Below the pieces are notes generated by a model. It was not told where the DNA came from, searched no databases, and saw only the letters and a program-made list of their open reading frames with translations. Shown here in pieces: positions 37,437 through 46,833 of a stretch of 48,158 nt of DNA. Position numbers and translations under genes: made by a program. Position 1 is the first letter of the stretch. The number at the start of each line of letters is the position of its first letter. The DNA comes from an uncultured Clostridium sp. (GTDB taxonomy: Bacteria > Bacillota > Clostridia > TANB77 > CAG-508). The stretch is from NCBI GenBank assembly GCA_900557195.1, contig USRT01000015.1, positions 1 to 48,158 of the forward strand, in the 5' to 3' direction.

Positions 37437-37972
37437 TTGAAAAAAGTAGCATGTGTAATTGTCATAATACTAATGTTTTTTGTTATATATTTTCTTCAGG
37501 CTAATTTTTTTAATCTGTTTAATATAGCAGGAGTAAAACCAAATTTGTTTATATTATTAATGTTGATAGTACGGATTATTTGCAGGAAAAAAAGTGCGGA
37601 ATACCACTTGGAATGATATTGGGAATAGTATTAGATTTACTAGGAGGAAAAATAATAGGAATATCAAGCATTATGTTTGTTATTATATTAATAATAGCAG
37701 ATATGTATGATAAAAATTTTTCCAAAGACAATAGAATGACTATTATGATTATGGTTATAAGTACTACTATTATATATGAATTTGGTATATATATATTAAG
37801 TGTATTTAAATTATCTATTAATTTGGAATTAATTTCATTTATAAAAATACTAATGATAGAAGCTATATATAATGCACTATTAACAATAATAATATATCCT
37901 ATTATACAAAATTTGGGAACCTTATTAGAAGAGACATTTAAAGAGCAAAAGATATTAACAAGGTATTTTTAA
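37437..37972 (+). CDS. mreD: Rod-shape protein MreD, two +1 recoding sites
   Basis: MreD is a membrane partner of MreC. The start is taken as TTG 37437, eight bases after GAGGTG; ATG 37431 is an alternative two codons upstream. Zero-frame reading meets CGG at 37572. After one +1 move the second frame meets CGG at 37597, 25 bases later, and needs another. With both, the sequence LFILLMLIVGLFAGKKVGIPLGMILGIVLD is recovered (read as overlapping segments), where Gly46 and Gly54 are family-conserved glycines, and the protein is 177 residues with about five membrane helices. A single shift alone leaves the frame closed. Confidence 0.9.
37572..37575 (+). other. CGGA +1 recoding site 1 in mreD
   Basis: GTA is followed by in-phase CGGA (Gly46). 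Confidence 0.87.
37597..37600 (+). other. CGGA +1 recoding site 2 in mreD
   Basis: After the first shift GTG is followed by CGGA in the new phase (Gly54). The two sites are only eight codons apart, so two recoding events must happen on one short stretch. Confidence 0.87.
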
Positions 37973-37988
37973 AAAAGAAGGTGAAAAA

Positions 37989-40080
37989 TTGGACAAAACA
38001 AAATCAAATGAACATAAAATAAGATATAATATTATATCAATGTTAGTATATGCTATAGGAGTAATTTTATTAGTTCAACTTTTCAATTTGCAAATAATAA
38101 AAGGAGAAGATTATAGAAGAGAGTCTAATACAAGATTAACTAGAGAAACTACATTAGAAGCTGCAAGAGGAGAAATTGTAGATAGAACAGGAAATAAGTT
38201 AGTAACAACAGAAATGAATTTTAGTTTAGAGTTATATAAAACAAAAATAGATAATGAAACTCTAAATAATACATTATTAAAAATAACTAATCTTTTGGAA
38301 GAAAACGGTGATAATTACATAGATAATTTTCCAATACAAATAGATCCATATAAGTTTTCCATTGGAGATTCAGAATCAAAGTCATGGAAAAAGTCAAACA
38401 ACATTGACGAACAATATTCTGCAGAGCAGTGTTTTGATTACTTTAAACAAAAATATCAAATATCAGAAGAAAATATTCAAAATGTAAGAAAAATAATAGT
38501 AATGAGATATGAGATAGCTCGTAATGGATATAGTAATACAAGAGCTGTTACTTTGGCAAAAAAAATTAGCAGAGAAAGTGTTTTAAAATTATCAGAGAAC
38601 AATATAAGTTTTCCTGGAGTGGATATTGTAACTAAACCATCTGTTTCATATCCATCAGGAACTTTAGCGTCCCATATATTAGGTACAGTTGGAAAAATAA
38701 CAGAAGACGAATTAAAGTCTAGGAAGAATGATTATGGATTTAATGATATTATAGGAAAAACAGGTATAGAATATGTATATGAAGAGTATTTAAAAGGCAA
38801 AAATGGAACAAGACAGATTGATATGTCTGTAGATGGAGCTGCAACAGATGAATATATTTCAAAAGAAGCAATAGCGGGGTCAAATGTAGTATTAACTATA
38901 GATGCTAACTTACAAAAAGTAGCAGAATCATCGTTAAAAGCAAATATTGAAAAAATTGCAAGTGGAGGATTTGCAGAGAAAAGTAATGCAAATGCTGGAG
39001 CAGTTGTTGTAATGAATGTTAACACCGGAGAGGTTTTGGCAATAGCAAGTTATCCAGATTATGAACCACAATTATTTGTAGATGGAATAAGTACAGAAAA
39101 GTATAACGAATATACTAATTCAGAAGTTACTCCGTTAATTAATAGAGCAATTAGTGGAGCATATGCGCCAGGTTCGACATTTAAAATGATAACAGCAATT
39201 GCAGGGTTAGAAAGTGGAGTGATTTCCCCAACAGAGAAAATAAATGATACAGGAGTATATCCAAGAGCACATAAACCAGTATGCTGGTACTATACTAGTT
39301 ATCATTCAGGTCATGGTTATTTAAATGTTTCAGATGCTATAAAACATTCTTGTAATTATTTTTTCTATGAAACAGGTTATAGAATGGGAATTGATACATT
39401 ATCAAAGTATGCATCATATTTTGGATTAGGTAAGAAAACGGGAATAGAACTTCCAAGTGAAGTAAGTGGAGACTTAGCATGTAGAGAAAAAGTAGAAAAA
39501 GATAATAAATCATGGTATATAGGAGATACTCTATCTGCAGCAATAGGACAAAGTTATAATAATTTCACACCAATACAAATGGCAAAATATATAAGTATGT
39601 TAGTTAATGGTGGTAAGCAAGTAGATGTTAGTATAGTAAAAACAATTGTAAATCCTGATGGTACAGAGGTTTCAAAAGAAGAAATAAATGAATTTACAAA
39701 TAACAAACTAAAATCTGATATTGCAGAAGAAGAAAATTTAAATATAAAAAAAGAAAATTTAAATTCAGTACTTGAAGGTATGAGAGGAGTAACAAGTGAA
39801 TCAGGAGGAACTGCATATTCTACCTTTAAAGATTTTAAGATAGAGCTTGGAGGAAAAACAGGTTCTGCTCAGGCAGGAAATAAAACTAATGGTTGGTTTG
39901 TACGGATTCGCACCATTTGACAGTCCAGAAATTGCAGTAGTAGTATTAGTTGAGAATGGTGGACATGGTGGATATACAGCAGAAGTTGCAAGGGATATAT
40001 TTGCAGAGTATTTTGGGATGAATACAAATGAAATTACAGAAGATATGATTGCAATTTCAAGCTTGCAATCAGTAAGATAA
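37989..40080 (+). CDS. mrdA: Penicillin-binding protein 2 (elongation transpeptidase), one +1 recoding site
   Basis: This class B PBP crosslinks side-wall peptidoglycan with the Mre complex. It starts at TTG 37989 after AAGGTG, has one membrane helix (about 16-34) and the dimerisation domain (EAARGEIVDRTGNKL, PSGTLASHILGTVG). The transpeptidase motifs are STFK (active Ser in APGSTFKMITA), SCN (KHSCNYFFYE) and KTG (GGKTGSAQ). In-phase CGG at 39903 follows NGWFV; the zero frame stops four codons later. Four-base movement gives WFVGFAPFDSPEIAVVVLVE and a 696-residue protein. The Gly639 of WFVGFAP is close to invariant in PBPs. Confidence 0.93.
39903..39906 (+). other. CGGA +1 recoding site in mrdA
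   Basis: GTA is followed by in-phase CGGA (Gly639 in WFVGFAP, just after the KTG motif). Confidence 0.89.
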
Positions 40081-40114
40081 AATAAAGTAATATTAGCGAA
40101 GGGAATGTAAGATC

Positions 40115-40733
40115 ATGAGAAATTGTATATCAGTGGTTATAAAAAATAATGAAATAGTGATGAAAATAAATGAGGAAATGACTAGAAAAGATATTTTGGA
40201 TGGACTAAAAAAGAAAATAACAGAGATAAAAAAAATACGAAAAGAGAATGATTTTCCTTTATTTATTACAGGCAAAGCTTTATCAAATGAAGAGATGGAA
40301 GAAATAGGGAATACTATTAAAGAAAAAATAGATATACAGATAAATTTTGATTCTCCCAAAATATTGGGGTTACATGGAATAAAGAAAGCATTTAATAAAG
40401 AAATTGCAGTATCTAGAACAAAATTTCATAGAGGAGCACTTAGGTCCCGGACAAAGAATTGAATATGAAGGAAGTTTAGTAATACTTGGAGATGTAAATG
40501 GTGGAGCCGAGGTTATAGCAGGAGAGAATATAGTAATTCTCGGAATACTTAGGGGGCTAGCACATGCAGGAGCAAAAGGAAACAAGGAAGCTATTATTGC
40601 TTGCTCTTCAATAGAAGCACCTCAAATTAGAATTTCCAATATTATAAAGGAGAGGTCTAAAGAAGAGGTTCAAGAAAGAAGTATAAAGACAAGTGCATAT
40701 GTGGATGAAAATGGAAAAATTGTTGTTGAATAA
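40115..40733 (+). CDS. minC: Septum site-determining protein MinC, one +1 recoding site
   Basis: MinC blocks FtsZ assembly away from midcell. The N-terminal domain (about residues 1-100) is followed by the C-terminal beta-helix. CGG at 40448 lies just where the beta-helix begins; the zero frame ends after three more codons. Four-base movement gives FHRGALRSGQRIEYEGSLVI, then GDVNGGAEVIAGENIVILG, the diagnostic MinC block, for 205 residues. Gly112 of RSGQ is strongly conserved. No minD or minE follows; a terminator and convergent genes do, so MinD must be encoded elsewhere or be absent. Confidence 0.92.
40448..40451 (+). other. CGGA +1 recoding site in minC
   Basis: TCC is followed by in-phase CGGA (Gly112, in LRSGQRIE). 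The extra base sits in a CCC run, but the phase of CGG is clear. Confidence 0.88.
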
Positions 40734-40872
40734 ATAGTTGTTTTACTATTCTAATAAAAAATAGATTTAAAAATAAGATGGTAGGGATTATACCTTATCA
40801 TCTTTAGTTTTAGGAGGATAAATTATAAAGCTAAAATGGTATGTAATATAAAAAGAAATATTAATTACAAAT

Positions 40873-40914
40873 AAAAATGATGAAAAAATGTATTTTTTCA
40901 TCATTTTTTATGTT
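40873..40914. terminator. Bidirectional terminator between minC and the convergent minus-strand genes
   Basis: AAAAATGATGAAAAAA and TTTTTTCATCATTTTTT form a long stem with A and T runs at both ends, suitable for transcripts from both sides. Confidence 0.82.
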
Positions 40915-41241
40915 TTAGCTAAGTAGCAATAAGATTAATGAAATAAAGAGATATTGATCTTTCACTCCTTCATTATATAAAAAGAAAATTAAACAGATTA
41001 ACAAGATATCATCAAAGTACAGTTTTAATCCAAAAATTTCGAAGCATTCTCTAGATTCTTCTGCTTTGTTTCTTTCTTCTACTTGAGTAATTTTATCCGA
41101 AATAGATTCATTGTTTTCATGTTTTTTTACTGATTCTTTAGTAGATGATTTATATACTTGTTCATAATAGTTTGGATATCTGTAATTATAATTTGAATAT
41201 CTCCTTGATGGTGAATAAAAATAAGGGTAACTATATGCCAT
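40915..41241 (-). CDS. Small hypothetical protein with C-terminal membrane helices
   Basis: I do not recognise this 108-residue protein. It starts at ATG 41241 behind GGTGGTG, inside the end of the previous gene (11-base overlap). The N-terminus is Tyr-, Pro- and Ser-rich (YSYPYFYSPSRRYSNYNYRY), as in spore-coat or surface proteins. The C-terminal 40 residues form one or two hydrophobic segments (YFDDILLICLIFFLYNEGVK). With its two upstream neighbours it makes a short operon near spoIIE, so a sporulation role is possible but unproven. Confidence 0.72.
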   Translation of the reverse strand: MAYSYPYFYSPSRRYSNYNYRYPNYYEQVYKSSTKESVKKHENNESISDKITQVEERNKAEESRECFEIFGLKLYFDDILLICLIFFLYNEGVKDQYLFISLILLLLS

Positions 41242-41674
41242 TTTTTGTATCACCACCCAAAGGATTAATAACTTCAAATACTTTACTCATATTAAATAGT
41301 TTTATATATTGGTCTACCTTTTCTTGTCTACTATTTTTTAGATAAGGTTTTAAAGATAAAAGTAAGTTTGCTCTGGGGTCATCTTTATTGTTTTTCATAG
41401 AATCCATTATTTGTTTCATTTTTAAAATCATACCTATGTCAATATCAGGAGTAGATTTTTCATTAAAATTAGAATTATTACTTCTGGAATTTGAAGATAT
41501 ATCATCATCATGTTGATTATTGCTAGAATAATTATCAGTATGATGGTTACTGTTATTATGATCACTGTTGTTAGAAGCAATATTACTAATAATATTTTTT
41601 ATATCTTCAGGCATTTCTTTACCATTAAGCATGCTACTTAAGTTCTTTATCATATCAGACATATCTTCATTCAC
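41231..41674 (-). CDS. Hypothetical acidic, Asn/Ser-rich protein
   Basis: This 147-residue protein starts at GTG 41674 after AGGTGATA. The N-terminal helix region (MSDMIKNLSSMLNGKEMPED) is followed by a low-complexity Asn/Ser/His/Asp stretch (about residues 33-75) and a helical C-terminus (RANLLLSLKPYLKNSRQEKV, YIKLFNMSKVFEVI). No signal peptide or membrane helix is visible. A similar SxLKPxL-like helix occurs in uncharacterised clostridial proteins, but I cannot name a family. Confidence 0.75.
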   Translation of the reverse strand: MNEDMSDMIKNLSSMLNGKEMPEDIKNIISNIASNNSDHNNSNHHTDNYSSNNQHDDDISSNSRSNNSNFNEKSTPDIDIGMILKMKQIMDSMKNNKDDPRANLLLSLKPYLKNSRQEKVDQYIKLFNMSKVFEVINPLGGDTKNGI

Positions 41675-41682
41675 ATTATCAC

Positions 41683-41844
41683 CTACTTATTATTTTTTGT
41701 AATTTCATTAATTATTTTATCTTTGTCTTTTGAATTTAGAACTTGACTTACCTTGCTAAGTCCTTCTTCTAATTGCTTTTTATCCATCTTTGAAAGCATA
41801 TTCATAAGCTTGGATATATCAATATTATTTGAATTATTATTCAC
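41683..41844 (-). CDS. Very small hypothetical protein at the head of the operon
   Basis: A 53-codon frame from GTG 41844, seven bases after GAGGTGA, reads NNNSNNIDISKLMNMLSKMD, then KKQLEEGLSKVSQVLNSKDK. It is a small helical, charged protein that ends eight bases before the next GTG start, so the three genes are coupled. The strong ribosome binding site and coupling support it despite the small size. Confidence 0.68.
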   Translation of the reverse strand: MNNNSNNIDISKLMNMLSKMDKKQLEEGLSKVSQVLNSKDKDKIINEITKNNK

Positions 41845-42149
41845 GACTTATCACCTCTATATAATATATTCTATATTTATATTAGTATGTTATAATAGTA
41901 TATTTAAGTCATATAGAAAGTGTGAATGTCCTAGGGAAATACAATGTTTAATTATTATTAATTCTGATTAAATTATTGAAACAAAATCATTAATCAACTT
42001 TTGTATTAAAAAATTAAAGCAAATATTGTATTTTTAGCTAATTTACGATAAAATAAAAAACATAATTTGCGTTATAAATAATAAATATAAAATAAATAAT
42101 AAAAATATATCACAAGTTGTAAAAAACTTTTTGGATTCTATGTATTAAA

Positions 42150-42159
42150 AGCGACAAAT
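42150..42159 (+). promoter_or_regulatory. Possible Spo0A box upstream of spoIIE
   Basis: AGCGACAAAT resembles the reverse of the Spo0A box (TTCGACAA) with one change in the core, about 60 bases before spoIIE. It is followed by the second of two TATGTATTAAAA direct repeats. spoIIE is a Spo0A target in Bacillus. The match is short, so support is weak. The rest of the 373-base divergent gap shows nothing further. Confidence 0.3.
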
Positions 42160-42217
42160 ATTTAATAGTTTATGTATTAAAATTACCATAGAATTTTAGA
42201 AGTATGGGGTGGTAAGG

Positions 42218-44722
42218 ATGTTTCAAAATATAACAAAAGACTTTGATGACATACAAAGTCAAGAAAATGAGGATGTAAAATTAGATAAAAAAGATAATAT
42301 CAAAAGAGTATTATATAAGATTCTTGCAAAAGAAAATATTGTTTTATATATAATATGTTTCTTAATATCAATGGTTAACTTTAGATTAGACTCTGATATT
42401 AATCTATCTGTATTCGGACTTGCAATACTTGCGGCAGCAATGAGTAATGGAATTCCAATAGGCATTATATATATAACATGTGGAGCACGGAACATATGTA
42501 GGTTCTGGACTAGAAGGATTACTTACATATATTTTTTCAAGTTTAGTTCTATTTGCAAGTATTTATATTATAAGGCCTAAAGTAGTAAATGAAACAAATG
42601 AAAAAAGAAGGATTGGCATTCATCTTTTTCTTTCAAGTCTAGCTGTTTCATTAATACCATTATTTTTTAATACATTTCTATTATATGACTGTCTAATTTC
42701 GATTATGATTAGTATTGCAATATACATCTTTTATAAGATATTTTCTAATTCAATTACTGTAATAAAAGATTATATGAATAAAAAAGTCTATTCAATAGAA
42801 GAAGTAATAGGGGCAAGCTTACTTGTCGCTATAGCAGTACTTGCTCTAGAGCCAATACAAATTTTTGGATTTTCATTAAAAAATATTTGCAGTATATTGC
42901 TTGTACTAATTTTAGGCTGGAAACACGGAATATTAGTAGGTGGAGGAGCAGGAATTACAATAGGAGTAGTTTTAGGAATAATAAGTGATGGAGAGCCAAT
43001 TATGGTAGCATCATATGCAATTGCAGGAATGGTAGCAGGATTATTTAATAAGTTTGGAAGGCCTCGGAGTAATTGCAGGATTTATTCTTGGTAATGTTTT
43101 ATTAACATATGTTGCGAATGGAAATGTAGTACCAATAATACTATTTAGAGAAATACTAATTGCATCAATTGCATTACTTGCAATTCCTAAAAATGTTGGA
43201 ATTGAAATTGGAGATTTATTTGGAAAAGATAAATTGTTACCAGAAACAACTGGAAAAAGTCTAGAAGAAAATAAAGAAACTATATATAAATTAAATAGTA
43301 TTTCAGAAACAATATCAGAAATGGCTAAAAGCTATAAAGAAGCAGCCGCAACTATCGTCGATGATGAAGAATTAGAAAAACAAGAAGAATATAACAAAAA
43401 AATATTTATAAATGAGCTTAAAAATAGTTTGGAAGGACAAGAAGAAAACATTTTATATGATGATATATATGATAATGATGAAATACAAAAAGATATTTAT
43501 AGATGCTTATTAGAAAAAGAGATTATGACAAAAAAAGATTTATTGAACATTTTCGCAATGCATAATAATTATATAGTTGGCTTTAATGGTGATGATAATA
43601 ATGAAGTTCTAGAAAAAGAATTGAGCAAAATAATAAAATCAATAAATTATTCTTACCGCATAAGTAATTTGAATTTTATATGGAAGAAAAAAATAGATGA
43701 AAGTAAGAAGAATGTATCAACACAATTAGAAGGTGTATCAGAGGTCATTTCAAATTTAGCAGAAGAGATATCTCCAAATACAAAAGAAGCATTTGTAGAA
43801 GAAAAAGAAAAGATAAAAATGTTTTTAAAGCAAAAACAGGTAGATATAAAAGATGTTAATATAAAGCAAGAAAAAACAGGAAGATATAATGTTACGTTAT
43901 ACACAGGGCTTTGCGAAAATGTGGATGGAACAGAGTGTAATTCAAAGAAAGTTGCACAAATTTTATCTAAAGTCTTAAATCAAGATATGGTATTACAAAA
44001 ACAAGAATGTGGTTTAAGAATAAATAAAGAAACTTGTATGTTTACATATATTTCAAAAGATAGATATAGTCTGCAAGTAGGTGTTGCAAAGGCAAAAAAG
44101 AAAAATTCACCTGTTTCTGGTGACACAAGTATTCAAACAAAATTAGATGATGGAAAATATCTTCTTGCACTAAGTGATGGAATGGGGTCAGGTCCAGAAG
44201 CAAGAAAAAGTAGTAAAATAGCAATAAAAATGTTAGAAAGATTATTAACATCAGGATTTCAAAAAGATACATCAATAAAACTAATAAATTCAACTTTATC
44301 TGCAAACAATGAAGATGATATGTATGCGACATTAGATATAGAAATATTAGATTTGTATTCGGGAAATATAGAATTTATAAAAAATGGGGCATGTCCTACA
44401 TATATAAAAAGAGAAAATGAAGTTCAAATATTAAAATCAGAATCTTTACCAACAGGAATACTAGAAGATATTGACTTAGAAGCATATGATAAGGATTTAC
44501 AAGATGGAGATATTATTGTTATGTGCAGTGATGGTATATTAGATTCTAATAAAGAATATTTAAATAAAGAATTGTGGCTTAAATATTTGTTAGAAGATAT
44601 ACGGAACAGATGATGTACAGAAAATTGCAGATATAATTGTTAATGAAGCAAGAGATAATGATTATGGAAATGAAAAAGATGATATGACTGTAATTGTCGC
44701 TAAGGTGAAGAAGCGTAAGTAA
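42218..44722 (+). CDS. spoIIE: Stage II sporulation protein E phosphatase, three +1 recoding sites
   Basis: SpoIIE is a membrane PP2C phosphatase that dephosphorylates SpoIIAA to activate sigma-F in the forespore. The start is ATG 42218 after GGGGTGG. Three in-phase CGG triplets (42488, 43065, 44602) each close the running frame and each open the correct one after a four-base move. The result is 833 residues: about ten N-terminal membrane helices, a linker, and the phosphatase domain (ALSDGMGSGPEAR, MCSDGILDS). Sites 1 and 2 (Gly91, Gly283) lie in the membrane domain. Site 3 (Gly795) precedes the last metal-binding aspartate in KDDMTVIV, so every event is needed for activity. This is the most heavily recoded gene here. 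Confidence 0.93.
42488..42491 (+). other. CGGA +1 recoding site 1 in spoIIE
   Basis: GCA is followed by in-phase CGGA (Gly91), giving CGAGTYVGSGLEGLL across the junction. Confidence 0.88.
43065..43068 (+). other. CGGA +1 recoding site 2 in spoIIE
   Basis: CCT is followed by in-phase CGGA (Gly283), giving KFGRPGVIAGFILGNVL across the junction. Confidence 0.88.
44602..44605 (+). other. CGGA +1 recoding site 3 in spoIIE
   Basis: ATA is followed by in-phase CGGA (Gly795), giving LEDIGTDDVQKIADIIV across the junction. The zero frame stops three codons after CGG. Confidence 0.88.
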
Positions 44723-44747
44723 AACTATAAGATAGATATTAAGAGGT

Positions 44748-44820
44748 GCACTATCTTGGATATAGGGATGGGAAAATAAGATTGATTTTTTACATCTATA
44801 TATACAAGATAGTGCATTAT
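44748..44820 (+). terminator. Hairpin after spoIIE
   Basis: TGCACTATCTTG (44748-44759) pairs with CAAGATAGTGCA (44805-44816) across a 45-base loop, followed by TTATTTG. A plausible but long-looped terminator. Confidence 0.5.
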
Positions 44821-44860
44821 TTGTCACTAGTTAGCCTAAATAATTAAAACAGTAGAGTAG

Positions 44861-44896
44861 TAGCTTGTGTGTATTTATATATAAATACACAAGCTA
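44861..44896 (+). repeat. Palindromic hairpin in the spoIIE-WG gene gap
   Basis: GTAGCTTGTGT and ACACAAGCTAC extend through ATTTATATATAAAT with a two-base bulge, giving a stem of about 16 bp. No T run follows, so its role is unclear. The remaining gap (44723-45224) is AT-rich and ends in a promoter. Confidence 0.6.
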
Positions 44897-45157
44897 CGGA
44901 CTAATTTTATATGTGTTTTGGAAATTAACACTGACTAGTAACCGTCATTTATATGTATATTTTAAAGTTTGCTTCAATTTTTGCTAAATGTCATATAAGT
45001 TTTATATAATATACTAGTTAAAGTATCTAATTAAAAGTGCAAGAGTAGTACAAATATGCATAATATGTATTCTAAATGTATATATAAACTAAGACTTTAA
45101 TATTATGATAGTAACTTAGTATAAATAATCAACATTTTATAAATTTGTTATAAAAAC

Positions 45158-45187
45158 TTGTAAAATTATATGATAATGTGTTATAGT
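45158..45187 (+). promoter_or_regulatory. Promoter of the WG-repeat gene
   Basis: TTGTAA (45158-45163) and TATAGT (45182-45187) are 18 bases apart, 37 bases before the ATG. Confidence 0.55.
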
Positions 45188-45224
45188 ATATATCGTAGAC
45201 TAAAGCTTATTTGGAGGTAATTAA

Positions 45225-46745
45225 ATGAGTAGAGGAAAAAGATATGATAGTGAAGGTAAGCTGAATATAAAAAAAGTAATGGCTGTTATTATTGCAGTAG
45301 CAGTAGTTGTAATGTTTGTTATTGGACTTAAAAAGCTTCTGAATACAGAGCCAAAGAATGATGAAAAAGTAATTCCGATTAATTATTTTTCTGTATATAC
45401 AAATGGTAAATGGGGAGTAATTGATTCAAAAGGAAATACTATAATTGAGCCAAATAATGATGATATGATACAAATACCAGATAAGACAAAAGCAGTATTT
45501 GTGTGTACATATGATGTAAACTATACGGATGATACATATAAAACTAAAGTATTAAATGATAAAAAACAAGAATTATTTAATAATTATGAACTAGTAGAAA
45601 CAATTCAGAACAATGATGAAAATAATAATTTATGGTATGAAACTAATGTATTAAGAGTAAAAAAAGATGGTAAATATGGAATAATTAATCTTGAAGGTAA
45701 AGAAATTGTTGCCTGTGAATATGAAAAGATAGAGGCTTTAAAAGGAGTAACTAATAGTTTAGTTACAACAAAAGATGGAAAAAAAGGACTAATCGATAAT
45801 TCAGGAAGTAAAATTATTGAAAATGAATATAAAAGCATAACAAATCTAACTAACAGATATGAAGATGGATATATAGTTGAAAATAGTGATGGAAAATTAG
45901 GTGTTATTAACTATAATAAAAAGACAGTATTAGAATGTAAGTATGATTTGGTAAAGAATGTAATAGGAAACTCTACATATGTAGTAAAAGAAAATGGAAT
46001 ATTAAAGATTGTTAATAGTGAAGGACAAACATATTTAGAGAATAAATACACAGATATAAAAGATATTAATGATGAAATAGTAATTGTAAAACAAGGAGAA
46101 AAATTCGGACTTGTAAAATTATCGGGTGAAGAGCAAATAGAGGTTAGCTATCAAGATTTAACATATTTATTTTCTAATTATTACATAGCTAAAAAAGATA
46201 ATAAATATGGAATAATTAATACAAATAATGAAATAATCATTGATTTTAATTATACAAACTTAATTTATAGAAAAACAGCAAATTTTATAGAAGGTGTAAA
46301 AACAGATTATGAGTCAGATTTAATTGGCAGTGATTTGAATGTTAAAGTTACAGGAATAATATCTGAAGTAAATGATGAAAAAGGATTTGTCAAAGTAAGA
46401 GTTGCTGATGGGTACAAATATTATAATTTTAAATTTGAAGAAAAGAAAGCAAGTGAAATTTTAAAATCTAATACTATATTTTTAGATAAAAAAGACGGAA
46501 AATACGGTTTTATCAATAAAGATGGTGTAGTAGTTGTGAATTATGTATATGATGATGCAACAGAACAAAATGAATATGGATACTCTGGAGTAAAGAAAGA
46601 TGGTCTATGGGGAGTAATAGATCAAAAGGGAAATATAATAGTAGATCCAAACTATAATTTAGATAATAATACAATAATAAACTTTATCGGAAAATGGCAT
46701 TTAAGTGAAGATTTAAATGCAAACTATTATACAGATGATAACTAA
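45225..46745 (+). CDS. Membrane-anchored WG-repeat protein
   Basis: This 506-residue protein has an N-terminal membrane helix (about 15-33) followed by about nine degenerate WG repeats: NGKWGVIDSKGNTIIEP, DGKYGIINLEGKEIVA, DGKKGLIDNSGSKII, DNKYGIINTNNEIII and DGLWGVIDQKGNIIV. The repeats likely fold as a beta-propeller-like surface outside the membrane. Function is unknown; such proteins are common in Clostridia and may mediate binding. It carries several out-of-phase CGG triplets (gaC GGA, taC GGT, atC GGA, ttC GGA) that are read normally. Confidence 0.87.
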   Translation: MSRGKRYDSEGKLNIKKVMAVIIAVAVVVMFVIGLKKLLNTEPKNDEKVIPINYFSVYTNGKWGVIDSKGNTIIEPNNDDMIQIPDKTKAVFVCTYDVNYTDDTYKTKVLNDKKQELFNNYELVETIQNNDENNNLWYETNVLRVKKDGKYGIINLEGKEIVACEYEKIEALKGVTNSLVTTKDGKKGLIDNSGSKIIENEYKSITNLTNRYEDGYIVENSDGKLGVINYNKKTVLECKYDLVKNVIGNSTYVVKENGILKIVNSEGQTYLENKYTDIKDINDEIVIVKQGEKFGLVKLSGEEQIEVSYQDLTYLFSNYYIAKKDNKYGIINTNNEIIIDFNYTNLIYRKTANFIEGVKTDYESDLIGSDLNVKVTGIISEVNDEKGFVKVRVADGYKYYNFKFEEKKASEILKSNTIFLDKKDGKYGFINKDGVVVVNYVYDDATEQNEYGYSGVKKDGLWGVIDQKGNIIVDPNYNLDNNTIINFIGKWHLSEDLNANYYTDDN

Positions 46746-46764
46746 TAGAATATGATATATGTAA

Positions 46765-46797
46765 ATAAGGTTCAAATATAATATATTTGAACCTTAT
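46765..46797 (+). terminator. Hairpin after the WG-repeat gene
   Basis: ATAAGGTTCAAATATA and the matching TATATTTGAACCTTAT form an almost loop-free 16-bp palindrome 20 bases past the stop. There is no long T run, so termination is probable only. Confidence 0.55.
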
Positions 46798-46833
46798 AAA
46801 CAATTAAAGTAGAATGTAATGAAAGGAGTATGT

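Noticed and set aside
37573..37594. Classical -1 frameshifting on the A7 run in mreD
   Set aside because: A -1 shift there can also balance the net frame, but two C-before-GG +1 moves restore the conserved GLFAGKKVGIPLG sequence and match the rule in the other genes.
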